Positions 41,593-53,800 of a DNA stretch of 64,000 bases are shown piece by piece (the first letter of the stretch is position 1; every line of letters begins with the position of its first letter). Position numbers and translations under genes: made by a program. The notes beneath the pieces were generated by a model. It was not told the origin of the DNA. It worked only from the letters and a program-made list of their open reading frames with translations, and did not search any database. Source of the stretch: Volvox africanus (taxonomy: Eukaryota > Chlorophyta > Chlorophyceae > Chlamydomonadales > Volvocaceae); contig BSDZ01000078.1 in NCBI GenBank assembly GCA_030268105.1, forward strand, positions 1,302,001-1,366,000, in the 5' to 3' direction.

Positions 41593-44500
41593 ATGCGTAC
41601 AGGTGCGGAGGTTGCACAGGTCGATCGTGATGACTCAGGTGACCCTGCTGCGGCTCCAGCAGAGCTCCCAAGAGATATACTTTTCAGGATTTTCAGCTTT
41701 GCCCATCGAAATGAGCGAGCTGTGACTTTGCGTTTGGTCAACTCGGAGTTCCGTCGTTTGGAACCTCAGCGCATTCAATTCCGCAACGCCGTTCCAGCAC
41801 ATGCCTTCCAGTTCTGGTTTGCGACAAATTACACCACGCTTACACACAGCGACCGTCTCATGCTCTTTGCCGCCGTTTCCGCTTCGGGTTGCTTGGAAAA
41901 TCTTGGTCGTCTATTTGAGGCGCAATGCCCTTGGAGTCCTGTCTGCTTCGACTCAGCTGCAAAAGCAGGTCAAGAACACGTGCTACAATGGCTTTTGATG
42001 GAAGGCTGCCCCGTAGGAACGCCGACCGACTGCCTTACCGCGGTGCTGTCAGCTGCCAAATATGGGTCCATGTCCACTCTACGCTGGACCGTGCGCGTTC
42101 TGCGTCCTGAGCTTACTGTGCAAGTCATGGCGGCCGCAGCCGCTGCGAAGCATTTGGAATGGCGCGAAAAGATTAGTTGGCTCCTCCGTATTGGCTGTCG
42201 GTGGTGCTCGGTAGGTTGGGACCTAACCCTAAGGCTCGTTGTCTTCCCTGGTCGTCGGTGCCAGGTAGGTTAATTGGTCGTCGCCGTCGGACTGGAATGA
42301 TAAATTAATATCTTTCTTGCGCCGGCGTAGCTGTTCTAGCTCCACTCAAATATTTCTCGCCTCTTAATCGCGAAAGTTGCTTTGGACGTTTCCGGTTGAT
42401 CGAACTGCTTTTTCCACCTCTCCTGTCTCTATTCTTGCGACCCGATATATCTGCTATTTCCTTGCCGTCCGTGCCTCCCCTGCCGTACCTGGTGCCTCCC
42501 AGACGCTCGGGCTCCACTGTATATCCTCTATTTATGTAAGTCCTATATATGTAAACCTCCAGACCCGACTCCGTCCCCGCAGCTTACCCCGCTAGGAGCC
42601 GCGCAAGAGGGTCGGCTCGATGTTCTTCAGTTCATGCTGCAGAACGGCGTGCGGCCAGAATTTAACTGCCACTTCGCCGCTCTCGCCCGCGAGCGCATGG
42701 ACATCTGCCAGTGGCTGGAGGCGGAGGGAGTCACTGTCCCCGCCAGTGGCGTCATTGGCTTCAGCAGTGGCGCTGTGGACGCCATTCGCACATGCCCTTC
42801 GGTCCGGCCTCCGACTCCCGGGCCTCCGCTGGCTTACGGAGCAGCGGGGCTTCCACTTCCAGCCAAGCCAACTGATAGTAGATGCCGCGGCGGAGGGTGG
42901 TGATGTCGCCGTACTGTCGTACATCCTGAAATTGGGTGTCCGCCGGGAGGTCCCAACGGCGGCGATCTGGCCGACAACTGAAGTATTGGCGGATGCGCTT
43001 CTGGCGGCAGCACGGGCCGGGCGGTACGAGGTTGTACGGTGTCTGGTGCAGGAATACGGCGCGCCGCTGAGCGCTGTGGTGGCGGCGGCCGTGGCGGCGG
43101 TCTCGGCCACACGGACGTTAGACGAAGAGGCCGAATGCCTGGCGACGGATTCTTTGACGGATTCTTGTTCGGAGGTGCTGATGTGGCTTCATTCCAAGGG
43201 ATGCCCCGTGGACGGCAGGTAACTGTATCCAGGATCCATCCAAAAACAATTTATTATAAGAGTTATACGATTTATTTCGTACTGAATTTGATATCATATA
43301 TACTTAATAATGGATTAAGAATAGCCACCGAAAACACAACCAATTCCGTTGACGCGCAAGAGGCAGGTTTCGTTTCGGTGTCTATCTTTTACCTTGTTGG
43401 CGGACATTGCAGATCGATCTGGAACGCGCTATCACGAGTTGATTTGAACGGCGCGGATAAGGCGTACAGCATGGCTGTAGCGGGGCCGTTTCGGAAAGCA
43501 GCGCTGGTAGAAATGACACGCCGGGGCAGCCTTGACGCCATGCGTTGGATGGTGGCCCATGGGTCACCGCTCGAGGGCACCGCCTTCATGGCCGCTGCAG
43601 CACGCGCTGGGGACCTGAAGAAAGTGCAGTGGCTATACGAGAAGGTACGATTATGTGTATGGCATACGGAACCAAGTAATATGTGAAGCGTCGACTCAGA
43701 CCCATCCGCCAAATCCCTCTCTCCCTCCGCTACTATGGTTATAATTCTTGGGGCTGTTGGCAATTAGTACTTGGATACCTCCCCATACTTATCTGGGTTC
43801 ATGGCTTCTGTCCAACCCTCCATCGCCTCCGTACACTTCCGTACACCTAACCAACAGCGTTGCGACTGGGACCCTTCGGTCTTCAACGAGGCCGCAACGA
43901 GCGGTAACTGTGAATTACTGATGTGGCTCAAGGCAAAACACTGTCCCATGGGTCGCGGCGCGCCATACGTGGCGGCGGCAACAGCGCACGCTGACGGGCC
44001 CGATTGGGTCACATTGAACTTCCTGAGGAAGCTGCGCTGCCCCTTCGATACTGGTGCGTCATGATAACGGCAAAACAGAAGTCACCATACGATCGTTACA
44101 GATGATATGCCATATAGATACAGATATAGTTATTATTTACAAAGCAAGCATAATATATGTACATGTATATATGATAAGGCATAATATCTGTAACGGGCGT
44201 ATGGTGACTTATGTCATCTGTAATATAATCTGCATATATATATATATGCATATATGTATATATATATATGTATATATATAGTGCATCGTCTATATATGTA
44301 AACGATGCACTGTTGTGCATTTTCCCACTGCTTATCGTGCGAGAACAAACAAGCAAACTTAGCAGGCCTAATATGTATAAATGTGCATGTATATGAACGG
44401 ATGTTACATTTGCCCTGCAAGGACAAGCACCGGGGCCCCCGAATCACAGCGCAGGTGGGAACACATGTGTGTGAATATATGTACGTGTGTATGTGTATGT

Positions 44501-45138
44501 GTGTATATGCGGTGCGTTTCTTTCAGTCATGCTGAGAATGTGGTGGACACGATTCTCAGTTCGGTCTCTTTCCTCGTATCATCTCGTATTATCAGGAGTG
44601 AACCCTCCTCCTCGTATCACCATCAACCGGCTCCTCCGGTATTCCCTCCTCCGGTATTGCATCGTTTCGTCGGCCTCTCGCCCCCCCTCGCGCACACCCA
44701 TACACACACAGCGGCGTTTAATCGTGTCGTCGAGAGCTGCATTTCGAAGCCCTGGATGTCGAAGATGACAACATGGCTTTCGGGGTGGCCCTACGCGCTG
44801 GAGGTACGGCGATGGATAGGGCGGGTATGGCGTACGATTAAGCGGGACGCGGGCTTTGGGGTTTGGCAGTATATTGTTATCATTATTATTGATATTATTA
44901 GCCGTTGTGAAGGAGGGGCAAGCACCACACCAGATAGGAAGGGGCCGGGCTCCGAAACCCGACTTTGCAGCTCAGAGTCGCCAGGATCATGCCATTAGGT
45001 ATTACCTTCTAATTTTTTGAACTTTTGGTTTCATACTTTCGATATTCTCTGGGTGTTCGTTGAACACATGGAATGCATCGTTGTAATTGCATTTATTCAT
45101 TTATAAATGTTGTTGTATTGCAGGAGCTCACCATGTGA
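41593..45138 (+). CDS. F-box and ankyrin-repeat protein, with one frameshift in exon 2
   Basis: Exons: 41593-42210; 42583-43218; 43413-43644; 43858-44053; tentatively 44712-44803 and 45124-45138. The N-terminus has an F-box-like segment (LPRDILFRIFSFA, then LRLVNSEFRRL). Ankyrin-like repeats follow (AAKAGQEHVLQWLLMEGCP; AAAEGGDVAVLSYILKLG; AAARAGDLKKVQWLYEK; EAATSGNCELLMWLKAKHCP). Such proteins are frequent in these algae and probably act as ubiquitin-ligase adaptors. Within exon 2 the frame changes by one base near 42785-42800. Outside this point all listed junctions join in phase. Confidence 0.75.
44081..44208 (+). other. Intronic imperfect inverted repeat, 31-bp arms
   Basis: Arms 44081-44111 and 44178-44208 match at 27 of 31 positions when inverted (GTCACCATACG at the base), with a 66-nt AT-rich loop. 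It lies in intron 4 of the F-box/ankyrin gene. A second, perfect 10-bp hairpin AGTGCATCGT/ACGATGCACT is at 44280-44311 in the same intron. TA/CA microsatellites surround them. Confidence 0.7.
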
Positions 45139-48100
45139 TGTTCCTCCGTGTTGTCGTCCGGATCGAGCCTGTCCGGCACATCGGGGCTGCTGCTGCTGCT
45201 GCTGCTGCTACTGCTGCGAGTGGTGGACATCAGCTGTCGCCACATTGGTGACTTGAACTCCCAGCGTCAGGGCCTCAAGAGCAGCAGCGTCTGTACCAGT
45301 CCCGACCACCACCACCACGAGCAGCTACATGTGCAAAACCAGCAAAACCACCGTCGGGGCTACTCATGGCCCTCGTTCCAGCAGAGCATAAAACTTTGAG
45401 TTTTCTGTATTTGAGCAGAATTGATCAGAGTAGCAGTCCGCGGTACCTACAGGGATGAGGGCAAGACGGATATCTTTGCCAAAGGCTGTCATTTTTACTC
45501 TAATAAGGCGAGGACTTATTTTGTATTTACGTACAACCCACCTGGTTCGTACGGTTATAATTATTTACGTACGCAGTGAATGGGGTTTGGTTTTTCTCCG
45601 CTAGGCAGGGTGCCTAAATAGGCATATTCGTTTCGGGAAGCGGAGCGTATGCATGTATACACGTGCGGTGCGGTATATATTTGTCTGTATAAATATACAT
45701 ACACATGTGTGTGTGTGTGTGTTGTGTAGTATGTTGCATCTCTTTCATATCCGCCTCAACAAACAAAGGGCCAATCGATCGGAAGATTTCCAGACTCAGA
45801 CTCACCCTCCCGGATGTTGATTGCCCGTAGACACCCGAATCAGGGTACTGCAGTAGGTGTGTGTGCAGGTCACAAGGTGAGGTTAAGCTAGGTGACGTGA
45901 GGTGGTTGTGGTGCGTTCACAGGGCTCCTCCGTCCGTCCGTCCGTTCGCAGCAGCTCCTGAATTCAGTTGCATGTGCGTGTGCGTGTAGCCAGGTGCATC
46001 GATCCCCTCCCTTATGTGTGACTTCTCGGGGAACGAGAGTGGACGATGTGGCCCTTTGTTAGCTTCTGGTTCTGGAGCAACAGCAGCAGCAACTGTCCCC
46101 TTCTCGTTGCGATATGTTCATATATATATGCGAGCATATTGTAAACATGGTTTATTTATGTCGGTATTACAGGGTGGCGGAGGTAGTGGTGATAGTGATA
46201 GTGATGGTGGTCGGGATGATGGGGGTGGTGATGGCAATTTTCACATAGGGGATCAGCAGCGGTCCACTAGTCTAACCTAGCCTAACCTAACCTGATTGGC
46301 GGAGCTCTTCTTCCCCCCCCCCCCGGCTCTGCTAAATGGACGCCGCCCTCATCCAGTCCTCACCGCAATCCACGTACCTCAACACGTATTTGTATACGTG
46401 CGTAGGTATGTGCGTGTGCTTCCAAGTGCATTGTGGTATGAGTATTAGCAAGCCCGGGTCAGGCTCCTTCCCATCGTATACCTGTCGTATATCTGTCGTA
46501 TACCTATCACTCGGCGTTCCGCATATGATTAATGAATGGTATGCATGGGTAGGTGGGTGGGTGACTGTGGAGGGTGGGCGCGGTGAAGGAAGGGGCTTAT
46601 GGAGTGATTGCGGCGACAATCCAGAAGCTCATCTTACGGCGTCGGAGAGGCGATCGGAGGCCTTATCTTCGTTATCCTTCCATAAGGCTCACGTAGGTAG
46701 CTGCGCATAATGTTAAGCAAATGCATGGTTTCTGGTATTCCTGGCATCGCCGGTAAGTGGGGTCCTGTCGGGCAGGGCGCTGGCGCAACCAAGTGATAGC
46801 TAGCAAGCAAGCAAATACGCCGAATTGTAATATAGGTTTTTGAAACGGCGTTTGATGCGGAAGTATCCGGAAGCCGCAGCAAGCAAGTGAAATGTCCTCG
46901 ATGTGAGTGCCCAACTTCACAAGGTAAGGAACTGGTCATCGACGGTCATGTCGTAAACTTTACTGGTCGTGGTACCGTATTGTAGGGGATCGTGTATGTG
47001 TATTAAATTTTTATTTTGATGATCTCTGACAGGCTAGTCAGGACCTGTCCTTGTATCACGTTCGCATACAGGTACAGCAGGTGCGGCGCATTTTTTGAGG
47101 CGACTGTACTACAGAACAAATTATTCACAACCTTTCCGTTGCAAGTTTTGGGCCGCCAGGTTCAGGTCGTAGGATGGCTTTTAAGGTCATTCCTTGTGGA
47201 AATATGGGAATGGACAAAAGTCAAGGAGTTACGAATGCTCACCATGACTGCTTACGAATGCTGAGCTTGTCGGGTTCAAAGGTGTGAGAGCCGCTTAGGG
47301 ATGGCGACAAGATTTGAAATGGACTCAATAAATGTTCGCTGTAATAATATCTGATCGTGCTTGCAGGCTCTTTATTTGTGCACAATGCTTTCGTAGCGGG
47401 TTCAGTATCTACTGCCCACTCTATCGCGTCAAGACCGGCAAAGACCTAATTCACTTTCCTTAAACGACATTGAGCATCTAACGTCATGAAAAGGAGACGG
47501 TTTTACATCGGTGTTTGTGAGCGTCGGTGTTCCTTTTGCGACGACGATGTAAGGCCACCGCGCAGCCCCGCGAGCTGTAACAATCAGGGTGAAGAAAAAA
47601 TAGCTTTTCCTACATAATAAAACAACGACGGTATTCATAATCAGAAATTGTTTTCTTTCGAGTAGGCATCAGTATACTTGCATTTTTCAGGAGAGTGAAC
47701 CAGGGCTTTTGGAGGACTTCTAGCCTGCTTGTTGCGTCGGAAATACGAAAACGCGTCAACAGGGTCACAAATCGGATCATCATGTCGAGTCAGCATGTCA
47801 TCTTCGGGGATTTGCGATGCTTCTTTTGCGATGCGGTTAAGCGGCACACGAAAAGGGTGCCGACCGGCGCAAGCCCTAACACTAAATGTAGTTTGGAAAC
47901 GCAGTGTAATGCTTTTCCTATAATTCTGCAAAGTCCGAGGTTCGGTCTGGTGAGGTTAATCATCCGCGAGTTGGTTGGTCAACGTCATAATAATCGCCGT
48001 ACTGATGACAATTTGCCGTAACCCATTTGTTGCTCGTTAAGTCTTATATCAGGACTGCCTTCTTGTACATGTCAATCGCATTGACTTACAACAGTGCCGA

Positions 48101-48213
48101 GGTGCTGCAAATTCAAAAGACACTGGCCTAGCTTCGGCTGCTGACGTCCTGCAGTAGAGCAGTGTCTTGTTGTGCCCCCCAAGATCTCTTGAAGGGGATC
48201 TTGATTGGCAAAG
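45139..48213. other. Intergenic, no gene recognised
   Basis: Contains a CTG run (about 45188-45216), GT and C homopolymer microsatellites, and TAACCTAACC repeats near 46273-46292. Part of the last 300 bp should be the acetyl-CoA synthetase promoter. Confidence 0.5.
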
Positions 48214-50855
48214 ATGCAACGTCTGGAAATTCTTGCACGCCAACTTACCGCAGGTAAAAAAGATCATTCCGCTGGTTAAGCAATAAGATAGTGTAATTAT
48301 TAAAACAGGAATACTTCTTTACAATCGCCAAAATAGTCCTGCAGAAATCCATACTAGGTTCAGCAGCAGTCGCTTTCGGTTTCCGGAAGAGAACAAATTA
48401 ACTTTTGCCCGCTTCTCCTGTTGGCTTGATGGCCTCTAATCTGAGTTCATATGCCGTCTCCCAATCTTAGGGTCCGCGACGAATGACCGCACGCCACTTC
48501 TGGCCAGTCGCGATGTCTACGATTCCATGCACCGGAAGTCGGTGGAGGACCCAGAGGGCTTTTGGGGCGAGCTAGCTCTTGGATACCACTGGCAGAACAA
48601 GGTATTAAGACGAAAAGTCACAGAGCAATGAAGGACTTTGCAACGGGAGTAGCAGCGTGCTCATCGTCATAGCTGTCGGAGACGTGCCTTCCATGTCAGG
48701 AGTGCAGTCTTTGTCGCGGCTCCTGATTGGAATCTTAAATCTGCCGAATATTAAACTGAAGTTTTGCCGACAACCATTCTGCATCGTCCTTCTCACTTCA
48801 TTCTGAGTTGCCGCTGCGCTCATCTTGACAACATCAGTTTTCGCTTAACCGCAACCACAGTTTCCGGCTCGCGGCCACATGTCATATAACACGGACGTTG
48901 GCCGTGGCAAGATCGACGTGCAATTCTTCTGCGGCGGCACCACCAACATTGCGTACAATTGCCTTGACCGTTGGGTGGCGGCGGGTCGCGGGGACGATCC
49001 ATGCGTGCTCTGGGAGGGCAACGACGAGAACGAGCGACGTACAGTGACGTACCGCCAGATGCTAGAGGATGTCTGCCGCCTGGTGAGCTGTTGAGTCGCC
49101 TTCCGGTACGATTTTCCCATCCTATGAACCCAGCGGCAGTAGCTGAATCGGTGACGCCTGCACCCTCCTACACCTTTCGTCACTGACGATCTCAGTAACA
49201 GCGTGTGCGCCCCTTCATTTCCCCGACTAAGCCTTTCCAGCACTTCCGACACACACTTGCCATGAGCGATGTGTAGTTCACTGTCTTTATCAACGATGCC
49301 TTCGTTGTTGAAGGGCCTCAAGATTTGTTTGGTTTTGACTGAGGGTTGACTATTGCCGGACGGACCAGGGTACTTCATTCCTTTTCGGCTTTTTCGAATG
49401 CTGCCCTTTGTCCTCCGTGTCGTACCCCTTATGCCTGCTGTTCCTGCATCTTGACGTTTGGGGATTTCGCCTTTCGCCGTCCGCCCTTCTGTCGCAGTCT
49501 AACTGGTTGACTTCGCGCGGCGTCAAAAAGGGAGACTGTAAGTTTTAATTATTTTGTGATTAAAAAGTGCTATTAGTTACCTATTGTATAATTGTTTACT
49601 TGTTAACATTACCAATTCAGATGCTTGTAATATGTACATGGTTATGGAAAAAAAGTAGTTTGATGACGCCTGATGGTTAGTTGGGTGGGTGGGGAGGGTC
49701 AAAAACGGCGGGCCTGGCTACGCGTACCACTCTTTCCTGGAGGAGGGAGGGCGGATGCGGATGGGCGTCTCGGGATGTTCGGCCCTGGAGCCACTGGGCA
49801 TACTGGCGTGCCCAGTTATTATATCAGTGGGATGTTGTTGTTGTTGTTGTGTGTGTATGTATGTGTGTAGTGGTGATGGTGGGGTGTAGTGATGGTGGTG
49901 ACGATGGTGGTGGTAATTTGTGTTTCTCGTCTATTCCCCTTGACCTGAATGACCTGTTCCTGCTTCCTGGGGCCCCTTAGCTAACCGCAGCGCTGCAGCA
50001 CCCTGCGCCGTTCGGAAGACATTTTTTAATGTATTTGGTAATTGATAATCTGTATTAGGTTGTTTTGGTTGTTGATGGTTCAAGATGGTACTCATATTGT
50101 ATGTGCCTTTCTGTGTATGATATAAATTCTAATTTTTATTTATAATTTGTTATTTTATATTTGATCAAATTCAAGGGTCTTTTCTGTGTTCTCTCAATAC
50201 CTCCACCTGGGCATCATCGCCTCCTGATCCCCCGTGCAGCCGTCACGATATATCTGCCGATGGTGGCGGAGCTCCCCGCCGCCATGCTGGCCTGCGCACG
50301 CATCGGTGCCGTACACAGTGTCGTATTTGCAGGCTTCAGTGCGGAGGCGTTGGCGCAGCGCATCGTGGACTGCCAGTGAGTCGTTTGCGCCCGCTGCTGA
50401 AAGAAACAACAACAGCAACGTGATATAAAAATTATTCTTATCTTTATTACTATTGATATGTTGTTATGTTCTAATTCATTATATTATACTAGTATATTAT
50501 ATTAAATTTTTGTATAGTTACCAAAGAATCATTTCGCCTGATCACTCTCTCTTCCCCTCCCCCGCCTGCCCCAGAGGCAAGGTGGTTCTGACGGCTTCTG
50601 GGGTCATGCGCGGAGCTAAGGCGGTGCCGCTGAAGGCCATTGTTGACGACGCCGCCAAGCTGGCGGCCAAGGGCGGTCAGCCGGTCACATCCGTCCTCTG
50701 CCTGGAGGTGCCCTCCGCGCTGCGCGCCGCAAACACACCATGGGATGCATCCAGGGATGTGTGGTGGGGGGATGCCATACCCATCCAGGTGCGTGTGCGT
50801 GTGTATATGAGGCGTTTCCTGAAATGAGGCAAGGATTAACATTACACAGTGTGTA

Positions 50856-50890
<35 letters not shown>

Positions 50891-53800
50891 ATCCTTAAGT
50901 GTATGTGACTGGGTGGTTAGGGTGGGGGCTAGGGAGTGTAATTGGTGATGACTGGTTTATGGTGCAAGTAGATATTTTGGGGTTTGCCTGTCTGAGCTTC
51001 TGTCCGCGTCCCTGTCCGTCTGTCTGCCCACCCATCCGTCCGGGCCGGCTGTGACCGACTGTTCCGGCACGTCCTTTCTTGCACATCGTTGTGTCGTGTG
51101 TATGGGGTTTTACTCTCCCCACGTTCTTTTCTCTGCCCGCCCTCCCGCCCTCCCCCCTTTCCTGCAGCCCCCGACCTGCCCCCCCGTCTGGCTCGAAGCG
51201 GAAGACCGTTCCTTCCTGTTGTACACCAGCGGATCCACGGGCAAGCCCAAGGGTGTCGTACACAGCGTCGGCGGTTACATGGTAGGCGTCGGCGAGAGCT
51301 GCCGCTACCTGTACGACATGCGCCCCGGCGACGTCGTCTTTACAACTGCGGACTGGTCAGTATAATCATTTTTCGTTTCCGGTCATTTATTCTTTGTGAT
51401 GTTGGAGAGCCAATCCTAAAACCTAGTTGGGCTTTTAAGGTACTTTATGATGTACGACTTGCCGTACGTGCAGCTCTCTGTGATAAGCATCCGCAATGTC
51501 GCATCATATCAGTGCGACGATGGTGGATGTTGTTGTTACCTCAGGATCAGTGATTTTTTTATCTTGAAGATCTTAACAAATAACAAATAATTTACGGATG
51601 TTCGTACATTGTACGGCTCAGATAATATTACCCTTGTGTGTTTTATGTCTTTCTGTAGCATACATGGAAACAGCTATGGACCGACCGGAGCAGGAGTTAA
51701 GATATGGCTTTTTCGCCTGATTGGGCCGCACTTACATAAACTCGTGTTGAATTGTGTTATATGTTTTTTGTACGTGTATTGCACAGCGGCTGGATCACGG
51801 GACATTCGTACCTGGCGTACGGGCCGCTGTTGTGCGGCTGTACGGTTGTCATCCTGGGCGGCATCCCTACCCACCCAGATGGGGGCCGCTGCTGGCGCAT
51901 GGTCGAGCGCTACAAGGTGAGTCCGCATTATAATTTCGAAAAGATATTTTTACCAAAAGTTGGTTACGTTTTGGTTGCAACGTTTGATTGCAGGTGTGGG
52001 GGAAAGCCGCCCTATTAATTAAAATTTTAATTTATTTCTGTCCTTCCGCCGTTGGTGCTTAAATTCCCTCCGGCTTCCAACCACGATATGGAAGGCCAAT
52101 AATGATAATAATAATAATATAAAACCCTAAGACCCTAAACCCTAATACTATTATTATATATGTTTATAATATATTATATATTATGAAAAGTATATTTCTT
52201 ATTATTATCATATGTATATAGTAAGTTATTTTCTATTCCTAAATCTATATTTGCCTTAATTATTCTGTGACTATTAAAAAATCATTAAAATATATTTAAT
52301 ATTAATATACGCATTTAGTGGATCCACGGGCGAGACGTCGACAAAACCCCCCAGTGCATCGTTTAACTCCTCTCATGCCTGTGTTCCCTTCTCCTTGTTG
52401 CCTTTTCGCACGGCAGGTACGGCAGTTCTACACTGCTCCCACGCTGCTTCGGTCCCTGCTGCAGCTGGGGGACGCATGGCCCCGGCAGAGCGACTTGAGC
52501 AGCCTCCGCATCCTGGCCTCCGCCGGAGAGCCGATGAACGAACACGCATGGCACTGGTTCCACGAGGTGGGCGGCAGCGGAGGGGGAGTTGGGGGGGGCG
52601 GCGGCGGCGGCCTCACCACTACCTGAAAGATAAAGGTTGGGGAGTTGGGGGGAGGATGCGAGTGTACGACACCTGGTACCCTCCCACCTGGTCGCTGCCA
52701 TAGAGTTTAGGGGATCTGGGGGAAGTTGAGAGAGGGGGGAGGGTAAAAAAACCCCAGCAGGATAAGACAAAGCGTACGTGTGTGTTTAAGTGGAAGATGG
52801 TTCGGACGGTACGGCATGCTACCGTCACATTCCCTCTCAGTGGCTTTTCGTTTTTTAACATCAACAAGAAGAGTTCCTCACAAGCAAAAACAAAAGTTTT
52901 TGTTTTTGCGAATTTCCTTTCCTGTTATTTCAATATTCTCTGTATGCCATTTTATAAATTTAGAAAATCATTTTCTGTTGTATTGTGTTGTAACTATGTA
53001 AACTAGCCTGTCCTGCTCCTCCTCCTCCTCTTCTTCATCATCATCAGAAATCCATCCCCATATGCGCTTCCATCCCAATCCTCCCTTCGAACCCCCAAAC
53101 AACCGAAAAAACAAACAACCGAACAGATGATTGGCGGCTCCCGCTGTCCTGTGGTGGACACCTGGTGGCAAACGGAAACCGGTAACGGAATGATCACTCC
53201 TCTGCCGGCGACGTGGTTTCAAGCCAAGGCAGGCGCCGCGGGGGTGCCGTTCTTCGGGGTGCTCCCCGTCATCCTGGACCCAGCAACGGGAAAGGAGCTT
53301 CCAGGTGCGCACCGTCGTGTGTGGCGAAGCTCTGAGGATGTCGGAAAACATTAGGGCGCCCTGCCCTCGGCGTACTACTACCTCGGCGTATTTCATATCT
53401 CTCACTTAATAAACATTTATACGCAAAGAGTTGTTTTAAGAAAGAAAAAAATCGTGCTATATATATTAGGTAAAATGAATTTAGCTTTACTGAATAGTAT
53501 TTATTTATTTATGCTAAATATGTGTCGACAATTCTCGAGTTAGTCGGAGAAAGACGGGCGACGAAGATATGCAATGTATGTGAACAAGCTGGTTCTTTGT
53601 GAATAATGGACAGCCATAAAGAGATTTGAATCGAGTACTTGTAGTAGTCGTACATGTACAGCACATGTTTCCACAATATAAAGGTGCATGCAAGAAACTT
53701 CTCCTCATGAGCATTTCGAGAGGCATTCCTTTGCGGTGGTTCTCAACTGCTACTCTTATGATAATCATTTATAATCATATTATGTTGTTTATACGTATCG

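Noticed and set aside
45148..45399. Leu- and His-rich 83-codon frame
   Set aside because: It is produced by a CTG microsatellite and lies in the likely 3' UTR of the F-box/ankyrin gene.
52116..52143. Telomere-like CCCTAA words in an ACS intron
   Set aside because: Only three degenerate units; too few to call an interstitial telomere.
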